A stretch of 7,072 nucleotides of DNA from Saprospiraceae bacterium (GCA_013001805.1 JABDLW010000509.1:1-7072), one strand, 5' to 3'; positions 1 through 6,858 are shown, counted from the stretch's first letter. The notes: a model not told the origin generated them from the sequence alone. Translations and numbers: made by a program.

Positions 1-443
1 GCCCATTCGGCAGCTGCCGTTCTTTCCAACATTAAGCGAATAGCCGCCGCCGCTTTGCGCATGGGTTCGTAGAACATGCGGATGCTGTATGACCCATCGG
101 TATTTTGATCTCCATACTTTTCATCACCTTCTGCCTGTACCAGTTTTACCCGGCTCCAATCTGCTTCCAGTTCATCGGCCATCACCATGGGTAAAGTACT
201 GCGAATACCCGTACCCATTTCCGATCTATGGGTAACGATGGTTACATCACCCAGGCCATTGATATCCAACCAGATATTGGGTTTGAAAACTGTGTCGGGA
301 TTCCCGGTGAGAAATCGATTGGTGTCTGTACAACTTAATTGGGCACCGATCATCAGACCGCCAGTAGTGATCAGACCGGATTTGAGAAATTGGCGCCGGC
401 TGGATTTGTAAAGCCGGGATTGCATGGCATGGGTATTTTTCAT
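1..443 (-). CDS. Tat-exported molybdopterin-binding large subunit of an IorB-type molybdenum hydroxylase (partial, 3' end outside window)
   Basis: This is the N-terminal 147 codons of the large, molybdenum-cofactor-binding subunit of a xanthine dehydrogenase/aldehyde oxidase family enzyme, closest in pattern to isoquinoline 1-oxidoreductase beta (IorB) and its aldehyde-oxidising relatives. It starts at ATG 443-441, overlapping the stop of the upstream small-subunit gene in an ATGA junction, which supports this start and translational coupling. A textbook twin-arginine motif SRRQFLK sits at residues 15-21, followed by the hydrophobic run GLITTGGLMIGAQL, so the product should be exported folded. 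Residues of about 45-147 match the family's N-terminal block: SEMGTGIR, then MADELEADW, GDEKYGDQNTDGSYSIR and MRKAAAAIRLMLERTAA. The cysteine at residue 38 is preceded by QLS, which is not a normal lipobox. Family members are about 700-750 residues, so roughly four fifths of the gene, including the catalytic glutamate, is missing. Substrate unknown; family call is firm. Confidence 0.9.
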   Translation of the reverse strand, partial: MKNTHAMQSRLYKSSRRQFLKSGLITTGGLMIGAQLSCTDTNRFLTGNPDTVFKPNIWLDINGLGDVTIVTHRSEMGTGIRSTLPMVMADELEADWSRVKLVQAEGDEKYGDQNTDGSYSIRMFYEPMRKAAAAIRLMLERTAAAEW

Positions 444-904
444 TTGGCAAGTTCATTTGCTGCCCGGCGAATGGCCCGGCGGATTCTTACGTAAGTACCA
501 CAACGGCAAATATTACCACTCATGGCATTTTCGATTTCAGCATCACTGGGATCGGGATTGTTCTCTAGTAGTGCGGCTGCCGACATGATTTGTCCACTTT
601 GGCAGAATCCGCATTGAGGGACATCCTCGGCCATCCAGGCTTTTTGAACAACATGTAATTCAGCTGCTCCCAGACCCTCAATGGTGGTGACTTGTCCATC
701 ACCCAGGGCAGAAACAGTCAAGCCGCAAGCGCGGGCTGGGGTGCCATTAATATGAATCGTGCATGAGCCGCAAAGGGATTTACCACATCCATACTTTGTG
801 CCGGTAAGCTGCAAATTATCTCGTAAGATCCACAGCAGCGGAGTGTCCGGGTCGGCACTAACCTGAAATGCCTGCCCATTTACTTGAATTGTATATTCTG
901 GCAT
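440..904 (-). CDS. [2Fe-2S] small subunit of IorA-type molybdenum hydroxylase
   Basis: This 154-residue protein carries two [2Fe-2S] clusters and passes electrons from the molybdenum centre of the large subunit encoded immediately downstream. The N-terminal plant-ferredoxin-type domain has cysteines at 40, 45, 48 and 60 (GCGKSLCGSC, then ARAC). The C-terminal four-helix domain has C98, C101, C133 and C135 (QCGFC and CRCG), including the conserved Gln97 next to the cofactor. The typical blocks TPLLWILRDNLQLTGTKYGC, TTIEGL and SGNICRCGTYVRIRRAI are all present, and length is normal for the family. There is no signal peptide, so export would depend on the Tat signal of the partner. The stop codon overlaps the partner's ATG by four bases. 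The FAD-subunit gene found beside CoxM-type enzymes is absent on this side of the window; the other side is not visible. Subfamily resemblance is to isoquinoline 1-oxidoreductase alpha; the substrate is not deducible. Confidence 0.93.
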   Translation of the reverse strand: MPEYTIQVNGQAFQVSADPDTPLLWILRDNLQLTGTKYGCGKSLCGSCTIHINGTPARACGLTVSALGDGQVTTIEGLGAAELHVVQKAWMAEDVPQCGFCQSGQIMSAAALLENNPDPSDAEIENAMSGNICRCGTYVRIRRAIRRAANELAK

Positions 905-1033
905 AATGATTCTTGTTATTCTCAGTCAGGAAGAGCTACCCTTGTAAGTTATGAAAAAAGTGTCTTTTTGTCCTCCAGATATCTTATGGTGCGGATTTCA
1001 TGCTTGTCAAAACACGTCATCAGGCATCACTAA

Positions 1034-1063
1034 TTGAATACCTGCTCGTGGCGTATAAATTTG
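1034..1063 (+). promoter_or_regulatory. Bacteroidota-type promoter (TTG -33, TAAATTTG -7)
   Basis: TTG at 1034-1036 and TAAATTTG at 1056-1063 are separated by 19 bases. This is an exact match to the TAnnTTTG -7 element with a -33 TTG used by the primary sigma factor of Bacteroidota. Transcription would start near 1068-1072, leaving a leader of about 110 nt before the cyclase-family gene at 1181. A weaker alternative is TTGCGG at 1105-1110 with TATAAA at 1127-1132. I see no equally good promoter facing left for the minus-strand pair. Confidence 0.62.
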
Positions 1064-1065
1064 TG

Positions 1066-1088
1066 GAATCCTCCGGAGATTCATGAAT
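1066..1088. promoter_or_regulatory. Overlapping palindromes at predicted transcription start (candidate operator)
   Basis: GAATC at 1066-1070 and GATTC at 1078-1082 form a perfect inverted repeat around CTCCGGA, with CTCCGGAG at 1071-1078 itself palindromic. It overlaps a second perfect 10-base palindrome, ATTCATGAAT, at 1079-1088. Both lie directly after the -7 element, over the expected start of transcription in the divergent intergenic region. That position suits a repressor site or a short leader hairpin. No regulator gene is present in the window, so the operator reading is inference. Confidence 0.35.
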
Positions 1089-1180
1089 GCATAAAATAGT
1101 CAGGTTGCGGGTCACCTCAGCTTTTGTATAAATTCAAGTACTGATTTTCTCGTAAATTGATTGGAAATGTCCAGATAATT

Positions 1181-2140
1181 ATGAAAAGTAAAGCAGCATT
1201 TTATGCCATGATGATTGCCGTTATTTCATTTGATGCAATCCAAGCGCAGACCCGTGATCAAGGACCCTGGTGGCCACATCCTATTTGGGGTGCTGAAGAT
1301 CAGGCCGGTGCTTCCAATTGGATTACAGCTGAAAAGGTGTTGGAGGCTGTGGCGTTGGTGACGACCGGAAAGATTTACGAACTGGGTAATGTTTATGAAC
1401 GGGATATGCCATTTGTTGGCAATCGCAGCTTTAATTTACTCATCCCGTCTTTTCCGACCTATCCACCTTCCGGTAAGGATCGGGTAGTTTACAACGATGA
1501 ATTTTTAGCCACTCAAATCGGGCAGGTGGGTACCCAGTTTGATGGTCCGGGACACGTGGGAAAACAAATGGAGATGGCTGACGGGTCAACGACGGAGGTA
1601 TTTTACAATGGCTATACCACCGCGGAGATGAAAGACCCCTATGGATTAAAGAAATTAGGTATTGAAAATGTCAAGCCTTATGTGACCCGGGGCATTTTAA
1701 TAGATGTAGCGGCCGCCAAAAATTTGGACCAGTTACCCGGTCAATACCAGGTGACGATGGAAGACGTGAGAAATACTTTATCTCAGCAAGGAATGACCGA
1801 AGAAGATATTCATCCCGGAGATGCCTTGCTCTTTAATTTCGGATGGTGGCGAAATTGGCCAAAGCCTATTTCACTGGAAAAACCTCCTTACATTTCCCAC
1901 GAGGTCACCGAATGGATCATTGCTAGAAATCCATCCATGGTTGGCTCTGACTGTACACTGGACGGGCCGGGTGCCAACGTGCATTTGGAGGTCACTTTGC
2001 AAAACGGCATTTGGAATCTGGAGTGGATGCGCTTCGATGATATTTCCGCGGACAAATTATATCGATTTATGTTCATCTTTACTCCTTTACGGATCAAAGG
2101 TGCCACCGGATCGCCAGGTAGACCAATCGCTGTGGGATAA
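1181..2140 (+). CDS. Exported cyclase-family (kynurenine formamidase-like) metal hydrolase with variant metal motif
   Basis: This 319-residue protein belongs to the putative cyclase/kynurenine formamidase superfamily, whose members hydrolyse amide or lactam-like bonds (N-formylkynurenine, isatin and others). ATG 1181 is chosen over the upstream in-frame TTG at 1157 because it gives a proper Sec signal: MKSKAAFYAMMIAVISFDAIQA with predicted cleavage before QTRDQG. The family HxGTHxDxxxH motif appears at 115-125 as QVGTQFDGPGH: Asp121 and the catalytic-type His125 are kept, while both metal-binding histidines are glutamine (115, 119). Later conserved features are DVRNTL, HPGDALLFNFGWW (211-223), GSDCTLDGPGANVHLEV (255-271, His268), the Glu281 region and the C-terminal PLRIKGATGSPGRPIAVG. 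Gln-containing relatives are, as far as I recall, a recognised branch of the family, so this need not mean loss of activity. It heads the rightward gene series behind a good promoter. Its neighbours, molybdenum hydroxylases, suggest it hydrolyses an oxidised product, but that is inference. Confidence 0.88.
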   Translation: MKSKAAFYAMMIAVISFDAIQAQTRDQGPWWPHPIWGAEDQAGASNWITAEKVLEAVALVTTGKIYELGNVYERDMPFVGNRSFNLLIPSFPTYPPSGKDRVVYNDEFLATQIGQVGTQFDGPGHVGKQMEMADGSTTEVFYNGYTTAEMKDPYGLKKLGIENVKPYVTRGILIDVAAAKNLDQLPGQYQVTMEDVRNTLSQQGMTEEDIHPGDALLFNFGWWRNWPKPISLEKPPYISHEVTEWIIARNPSMVGSDCTLDGPGANVHLEVTLQNGIWNLEWMRFDDISADKLYRFMFIFTPLRIKGATGSPGRPIAVG

Positions 2141-2264
2141 AAAATACAGATGCCAAGTTGGACAGCGCTGCTATATTTTTTTAACTGAGACCGGCAACAA
2201 AGTAATCGTCAATGCTTACTAATAAAGTTAGATTAGAAACCCTACCTTGTTAAAAAGAATCAAT
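2141..2264. other. Intergenic spacer with weak AT-rich promoter-like element
   Basis: This 124-base spacer has TATATTTT at 2172-2179, which matches the -7 consensus except for the final G, but the nearest TTG (2158-2160) is only 11 bases away, so it is not a convincing promoter. CAGCGCTG at 2163-2170 is a palindrome without a loop and is followed by a T-rich run, which falls short of an intrinsic terminator. The A-rich leader just before 2265 is typical of Bacteroidota translation starts. Whether the next gene is co-transcribed with the cyclase cannot be decided here. Confidence 0.3.
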
Positions 2265-4067
2265 ATGTTGCAAAAATTTTACGCGATCCTTCTCTGGCTT
2301 ATGATTTGTCATCTGGCTCCGGCCCAGCCAGACTATCTGAATATAAATGTAGCGCCAGAAGTCAACCCCTGGTCAAACCTGGAGATCAATGCGGATAGCG
2401 ATCAGTTTCAATTCATTATTGTGACTGATCGAACGGGTGGTCACCGCCCAGGCGTGTTTGAACAGGCTGTACAAAAGATTAATTTACTACAACCCGAGTT
2501 TGTCATGAGTGTAGGTGATTTAATTGAGGGTTATACCGAGGACACCAGCATTTTAAATGCGGAGTGGAATGAATTTTCCGGATTTATTGATGAATTGCAA
2601 ATGCCTTTTTTTTATGTTCCGGGAAATCACGACTTAACTAATGAAGTAATGGGCCGTGAATATCTAAAGAGATTTGGGCGTGCTTATTATCATTTCAGGT
2701 ACAAGGATGTGTTATTTCTTTGCCTGAATTCCGAAGATCAATACCGGGGTGCCGGTCGTGGCACTATTTCGAAACCTCAGTTTGACTATATAGAGGAAAC
2801 CCTGAATGAACACGAGGATGCCAAATACACTTTCGTCTTTTTGCATCAACCCTTGTGGATTCAGGACGATCCGAAATACTGGCCGCAAGTGGAGGCACTT
2901 CTCTCGGAAAGGTCACATACGGTTTTTGCCGGTCATTACCACCACTATGTGAAAAGAGAGAGGAACAGGGGAAAATATGTGATGCTAGCTACTACCGGTG
3001 GCGGTAGCCGTTTGCGGGGTGAGGATTTTGGTGAGTTTGATCACGTAGTCTGGGTTACCATGACTTCTGTGGGTCCGGTGGTTGCCAATCTTTGGTTGCA
3101 GGGCATTTGGGATGAAAATGTAGCTACGGAGGCATCAGAAACATTCATCAATGCATTGCTATCCAGCCGGGTGGTCGAAATTGCTCCCCAGTTTGAAGTT
3201 CCTGCAGATCTTGATCATACTTTTCAGATTAAATTGACCAATCCGTTTGATATACCTCTGAGCGTCAGAGTAGAGGAGGGATTTGGCTGGGATCAGTGGG
3301 TTACGGTAGACTCACACCAGATTGAACTAGCACCAAATTCCGTTGCATGGATCGATGGATCATTTCACGCCCGGAGAACTGGGATCAGCCTCGAAAAAAT
3401 GCGCAGTACACCAGTGACGTTTTTTGTTTCAGCTGTTCTCAATGACGGTAATCTTCTGGAAATTCCCATTCGCGTGAATCTCAAACCATTACAAAAGACG
3501 TATTTAATCACCACGGATAAGGAGCCATTAATCGACGGAGTCCTTGACGAGTGGGATCTGCCCCAGGACTATATCACATTTGCTGATAATAAATTTCGAT
3601 TTTCAGTTACCCACGATGAATCTTATTTATTCCTGGCTGCAGAAATTACCGATGATACGTTGGTGATTGATACCAGCACATCAATTTCCCGGCAGGATAA
3701 TATCGGATTATATTTAAGTTTTGCACCGGAGATTAAATCATCTCGCTCACCGGCCCAAACTTTCCACCTTCGGCTCACACCCCACCGGGGAGAATTTATG
3801 TCGCAAGTGGCGTCACCTAAGAATATACCTGACGATTGGCAGTACTCCTGTATTTCAACCGCAACAGGTTATAGCTTTGAAGCTGCGATTCCTTTAAAAT
3901 ATGCGCAGGAGGCTCAGGGTGGTAATTGGCAGAGTATTCGACTGAATTGGAATGTCGATGATCTTGATGATCATCTTGATTGGCAAAAAACGGAACGGAA
4001 TTCTATTGATCCGCTATGGGGTTCGGATGCGGAAATATTGGGATCGGGTATCTATTTTAAGCGATAA
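2265..4067 (+). CDS. Exported calcineurin-like metallophosphoesterase with C-terminal CBM9-like domain
   Basis: This 600-residue protein is counted from ATG 2265, not the in-frame TTG at 2247, because it then begins with a good Sec signal (MLQKFYAILLWLMICHLAPA, cleavage before QPDY). Residues of about 48-280 are a calcineurin-like phosphoesterase domain with the metal-ligand series D55 (VTDRTGG), GD at 84-85 (VGDLIEG), GNHD at 120-123, H194 (FLHQPLW) and GHYH at 223-226. The usual DxH of the first motif is D-R-T here, so one metal-binding His is Thr57. Residues of about 290-410 form a beta-rich, Ig-like linker. Residues of about 413-600 (IDGVLDEWD, then YLFLAAEITDD, RQDNIGLYLSF, YSFEAAIPL) look like a CBM9/DOMON-type beta-sandwich. 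The substrate could be a phosphomonoester, phosphodiester or nucleotide; none is shown. It sits between the cyclase and the second molybdenum hydroxylase pair on the same strand, with a spacer of over 100 bases on each side. Confidence 0.88.
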   Translation: MLQKFYAILLWLMICHLAPAQPDYLNINVAPEVNPWSNLEINADSDQFQFIIVTDRTGGHRPGVFEQAVQKINLLQPEFVMSVGDLIEGYTEDTSILNAEWNEFSGFIDELQMPFFYVPGNHDLTNEVMGREYLKRFGRAYYHFRYKDVLFLCLNSEDQYRGAGRGTISKPQFDYIEETLNEHEDAKYTFVFLHQPLWIQDDPKYWPQVEALLSERSHTVFAGHYHHYVKRERNRGKYVMLATTGGGSRLRGEDFGEFDHVVWVTMTSVGPVVANLWLQGIWDENVATEASETFINALLSSRVVEIAPQFEVPADLDHTFQIKLTNPFDIPLSVRVEEGFGWDQWVTVDSHQIELAPNSVAWIDGSFHARRTGISLEKMRSTPVTFFVSAVLNDGNLLEIPIRVNLKPLQKTYLITTDKEPLIDGVLDEWDLPQDYITFADNKFRFSVTHDESYLFLAAEITDDTLVIDTSTSISRQDNIGLYLSFAPEIKSSRSPAQTFHLRLTPHRGEFMSQVASPKNIPDDWQYSCISTATGYSFEAAIPLKYAQEAQGGNWQSIRLNWNVDDLDDHLDWQKTERNSIDPLWGSDAEILGSGIYFKR

Positions 4068-4103
4068 AAAACGGATTTTTATTATGGAATTAGTGAGGAA
4101 CCT

Positions 4104-4129
4104 TTGGCATTGCGGAGTTAATGGTCCAA
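4104..4129 (+). other. Small bulged hairpin in the spacer before the second small subunit
   Basis: In the 118-base spacer (4068-4185), TTGG (4104-4107) and CATT (4108-4111) can pair with AATG (4120-4123) and CCAA (4126-4129), giving an 8-pair stem with a two-base bulge and an 8-base loop. There is no T tract directly after it, so it is not a standard terminator; it could be a weak transcript processing or attenuation structure, or chance. The rest of the spacer is AT-rich with no promoter I would defend. Confidence 0.22.
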
Positions 4130-4185
4130 CCTGCAAGATTTAATCCGGAATTTTTGCGTTACATATTTATTATTTAATTTTCGCT

Positions 4186-4653
4186 ATGCCAGAAGAGATA
4201 GTTTTGAGTGTGAATGGACAAGAACGTGTGGTGGAGGAGGAGCCAAGCACCCCGTTACTTTATGTCCTGAGAAATAAACTGGATCTCACCGGGGCAAAAT
4301 TTGGTTGCGGTCTGGGTCAATGTGGTTCGTGCATGGTCATGATTGACGGTGCGGCCAGTTACAGTTGTTTGCTACCGGTTGGCCGGCTGGAAGGCAAATC
4401 CATCACAACGATTGAAGGACTGGTAGATCATGAAGGAAATTTGAATCCGGTACAAGATGCTTTTCTGCAGGAGCAGGCCGGTCAATGTGGTTATTGTACC
4501 AATGGAATGATCATAGCTGGAGTTGCCCTATTCCATAAAAATAAGCAGCCCAATAAGCAAGAAATTCGAACCGCTTTACAGGGCAATCTCTGTCGCTGTG
4601 GAGTGCAGGCAAGAGTGATTAAGGCACTGGAGAGGGTATCTAAAAATCAATAG
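4186..4653 (+). CDS. [2Fe-2S] small subunit of NicA-type molybdenum hydroxylase
   Basis: This 155-residue iron-sulphur subunit is the partner of the NicB-like large subunit that starts one base after its stop codon. The plant-type ferredoxin cluster is held by C41, C46, C49 and C61 (FGCGLGQCGSC, then SYSC). The second cluster is held by C101, C104, C136 and C138 (QCGYC and CRCG), with the conserved Gln100. TPLLYVLRNKLDLTGAKFGCG, TTIEGL and GNLCRCGVQARVIKAL follow the family pattern, and AGQCGYCTNGMIIAGVAL is closer to nicotinate dehydrogenase small subunits than to the IorA-like subunit at 440-904. The two small subunits are therefore clear paralogues rather than a recent tandem duplication. 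No signal peptide is present, so the protein would be carried out with its Tat-bearing partner. No FAD-binding subunit lies nearby. The electron acceptor and substrate are unknown. Confidence 0.93.
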   Translation: MPEEIVLSVNGQERVVEEEPSTPLLYVLRNKLDLTGAKFGCGLGQCGSCMVMIDGAASYSCLLPVGRLEGKSITTIEGLVDHEGNLNPVQDAFLQEQAGQCGYCTNGMIIAGVALFHKNKQPNKQEIRTALQGNLCRCGVQARVIKALERVSKNQ

Positions 4654-4654
4654 A

Positions 4655-6853
4655 GTGAAGGAGAACGATGTTATAAGAATTCCAGGCCGCCGTGAATTTC
4701 TTTATTCCATGGGTTGTCTGACGGTGGGTATTTCCTTGCCTGACATTACCCGGCCTTCCTTTAAGGATCGATTGATTCAAGATCAACTTCCGGGGAGTCT
4801 TAGAAACCATCCGGGTCTTGATGCCTGGCTCGAAATACTGGCAGACAACCGCATTCGTGTTTTCTCGGGAAAGATAGAGTTAGGGCAAGGCATTGGGGTG
4901 GTGATCCAACAGGTGGCAGCTGAAGAATTAAATGCCGACTTGAATCAGGTGGAAGTGATATTGGCCGACACTGGCTTGACTCCTAATGAAGGCTACACCG
5001 CGGGCAGTGGTTCAGTTAAAAATAGTGCGATTGCTGTACGATATGCTGCCGCAACCGCCCGGGAACGACTTTGTCAGCTGGCAGGTGAAAGGCTGGGTTT
5101 ACCTCCGGATCAGTTGCATCTGCATCAGGGAATGGTGGTCTCAAAGGATGATACGTTTAGTATGCCCATAAGTGAGGTGCTGGAAGGCAAAAAATGGGAA
5201 ATGGAAGTGACTCTGCCGGTAAAAATATGGCCCTATAAATTGTACCGGTTTTCGGGAAAGTCCATTCCCCGCCCAGATCTGGATAAAATAGTGCGGGGGC
5301 AACCTTTTTTCATTCAGGATCTCAAATTCCCCGGCATGTTGCATGCCCGGGTCTTGCGGCCTCCATCTTATAGTTCCTACATCCTGAAATTTGATTTGGA
5401 GGCTTATAAACGATCAATAGCCGAAGGAATTGAGTTGGTTAATGATGGTTCGTTTTTGGCTTTGGTTGGCAAGGATGAGTATCAGGTCGAATTGGCAATC
5501 AAGGACTTGTCTGAAATGGTGACCTGGATTCAAGCTGAAACATTGCCCGATGAAACCAGTCTAAAAGATCAACTGGTAGAACAAGCCGGGGCCGCTCAAG
5601 AGGTGGTTCGAGAGGGTACATTATATCCCACTCACAGTGAATCGGGTACGTTTAAGGGTTCATTCTATAAGCCTTATATCATGCATGGATCGATTGGTCC
5701 GGCTTGTGGAATTGCCCGGTTCCAAGACGAGATGTTGCAAGTGTGGACGCATAGCCAGGGCGTATTTCCCTTCAGATCTGCTTTGAGTAGCATGCTCAAT
5801 TTACAGGAGGAGAATATTCATGTTGTTGGAGTACCCGGTGCCGGTTGTTTCGGCCATAATTCGGCCGACGATGCTGCCGCCGATGCTGCGGTAATTGCCA
5901 AGGCTATGCCGGGTAAATACATTCGTGTGCAGTGGTCCCGTAGCCAGGAGCATCAATGGGAAGCGTTGGGTAGTGCTATGCGGATGGATATTGAAGCGGG
6001 GCTGGATAGCGAGGGGCAGATCTCTTTTTGGAAAGCCAGTATTTATAGTGATTCGCATAGCACCCGTCCCAATAAGGATGCCGGAACCCTGATACCGGCC
6101 CGGTATCTGCAACGTAGTAAGTTACTCGAGGGAAGAGGATATCTTGGAGGCGGGTATCGCAATGCGCAACCATACTATAAAATCAGTAATTTGGATATTA
6201 AGGCGCATTTTTTTGATGGCCCGTTACGAGTTTCTTCGCTGCGGAGTTTGGGAGCCTACGCCAATATTTTTGCCATTGAATCGATCGTCGATGAGATGAG
6301 CATGAAGCAGGAGATACATCCACTCGATTTCCGGATTAATCTACTCAATGATCAACGGGCAATTGATGTAATCCTAAAATTGCGGCAAATGACCAATAAT
6401 ATTACACCGGTTTCAGGTGAAGGTTTGGGATTTGCATTTTCCCGGTATAAAAATAACGACGCCTATTGTGCCGTTGCGGCACAGGTGAAAGTTTTAGGCT
6501 CCGGACAGGTTCATCTCCTAAAAATGTGGGCTGCACTGGACGCGGGAGAGGTTATGAATCCTGATGGCCTCGCCAACCAGACGGAGGGAGGAATGATTCA
6601 AGCTGCCAGTTGGACCTTGCTGGAAGAGGTAAGATTTGATGCGGAGCATATCACATCCAAAGATTGGACATCTTATCCGATTTTAAGGTATCGGGATATT
6701 CCGGATGTGGAAGTAGCTATTCTGGCACGACCGGAAGAAGCGCCATTGGGTGGCGGGGAAGCGGCCCAACCACCCACGCCAGCCGCGATTACCAATGCCA
6801 TTTTCAGAGCAACCGGCAAGCGTATCTATGACCTGCCGGTGGGTAAGGTGTGA
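4655..6853 (+). CDS. Tat-exported molybdopterin-binding large subunit of NicB-type molybdenum hydroxylase
   Basis: This 732-residue catalytic subunit of a molybdenum hydroxylase resembles nicotinate dehydrogenase subunit B and would oxidise a heteroaromatic or aldehyde-type substrate using water-derived oxygen. GTG 4655 is used: it lies one base after the small subunit's stop and keeps a twin-arginine motif (GRREFL, residues 11-16) followed by a short hydrophobic stretch. Blocks in order: DAWLEILADNRIRVFSGKIELGQGI (56-80), EELNADLNQVEV and DTGLTPNEGYTAGSGS (90-120), the hammerhead-like domain with DLKFPGMLHARVLRPP (222-237), GAGCFGHNSADDAAADAAVIAKA (396-417), SRSQEHQWEALGSAM (428-442) and the terminal GGGE at 699-702, where Glu702 is the expected catalytic base, then TPAAITNAIFRATGKRIYDLP. 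The Cys-Phe-Gly-His-Asn-x-Ala-Asp-Asp block is characteristic of the NicB group. Pseudomonas NicB has C-terminal cytochrome c domains; this protein ends without any CxxCH motif, so electrons must go to a separate carrier. Substrate specificity is not deducible. Confidence 0.93.
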   Translation: MKENDVIRIPGRREFLYSMGCLTVGISLPDITRPSFKDRLIQDQLPGSLRNHPGLDAWLEILADNRIRVFSGKIELGQGIGVVIQQVAAEELNADLNQVEVILADTGLTPNEGYTAGSGSVKNSAIAVRYAAATARERLCQLAGERLGLPPDQLHLHQGMVVSKDDTFSMPISEVLEGKKWEMEVTLPVKIWPYKLYRFSGKSIPRPDLDKIVRGQPFFIQDLKFPGMLHARVLRPPSYSSYILKFDLEAYKRSIAEGIELVNDGSFLALVGKDEYQVELAIKDLSEMVTWIQAETLPDETSLKDQLVEQAGAAQEVVREGTLYPTHSESGTFKGSFYKPYIMHGSIGPACGIARFQDEMLQVWTHSQGVFPFRSALSSMLNLQEENIHVVGVPGAGCFGHNSADDAAADAAVIAKAMPGKYIRVQWSRSQEHQWEALGSAMRMDIEAGLDSEGQISFWKASIYSDSHSTRPNKDAGTLIPARYLQRSKLLEGRGYLGGGYRNAQPYYKISNLDIKAHFFDGPLRVSSLRSLGAYANIFAIESIVDEMSMKQEIHPLDFRINLLNDQRAIDVILKLRQMTNNITPVSGEGLGFAFSRYKNNDAYCAVAAQVKVLGSGQVHLLKMWAALDAGEVMNPDGLANQTEGGMIQAASWTLLEEVRFDAEHITSKDWTSYPILRYRDIPDVEVAILARPEEAPLGGGEAAQPPTPAAITNAIFRATGKRIYDLPVGKV

Positions 6854-6858
6854 GTAAT

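Noticed and set aside
341..443. Lipoprotein signal in the IorB-like N-terminus (Cys38)
   Set aside because: The residues before the cysteine (QLS) do not fit the usual lipobox, and the Tat motif explains the N-terminus better.
1008..1038. Leftward promoter for the minus-strand pair (GTGTTTTG with TTC upstream)
   Set aside because: Both elements depart from the consensus at key positions, so no minus-strand promoter is claimed although one must exist upstream of 904.
2153..2182. Terminator after the cyclase gene
   Set aside because: CCAAGTTGG and CAGCGCTG have one-base or no loops and cannot fold as normal hairpins, despite the T run that follows.
1821..2222. 133-codon plus-strand frame overlapping the cyclase gene
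   Set aside because: It is an out-of-frame shadow of the conserved C-terminal half of the cyclase family protein.
4084..4143. 19-codon ATG reading frame in the spacer before the second small subunit
   Set aside because: Too short, no recognisable motif or signal, no ribosome-binding context; it overlaps a weak hairpin and is most likely chance.
4151..4182. TTTTTG and TAATTTTC as a promoter for the second molybdenum hydroxylase pair
   Set aside because: The -7 match lacks the final G and transcription would begin at or after the ATG at 4186, so it could not serve that start codon.
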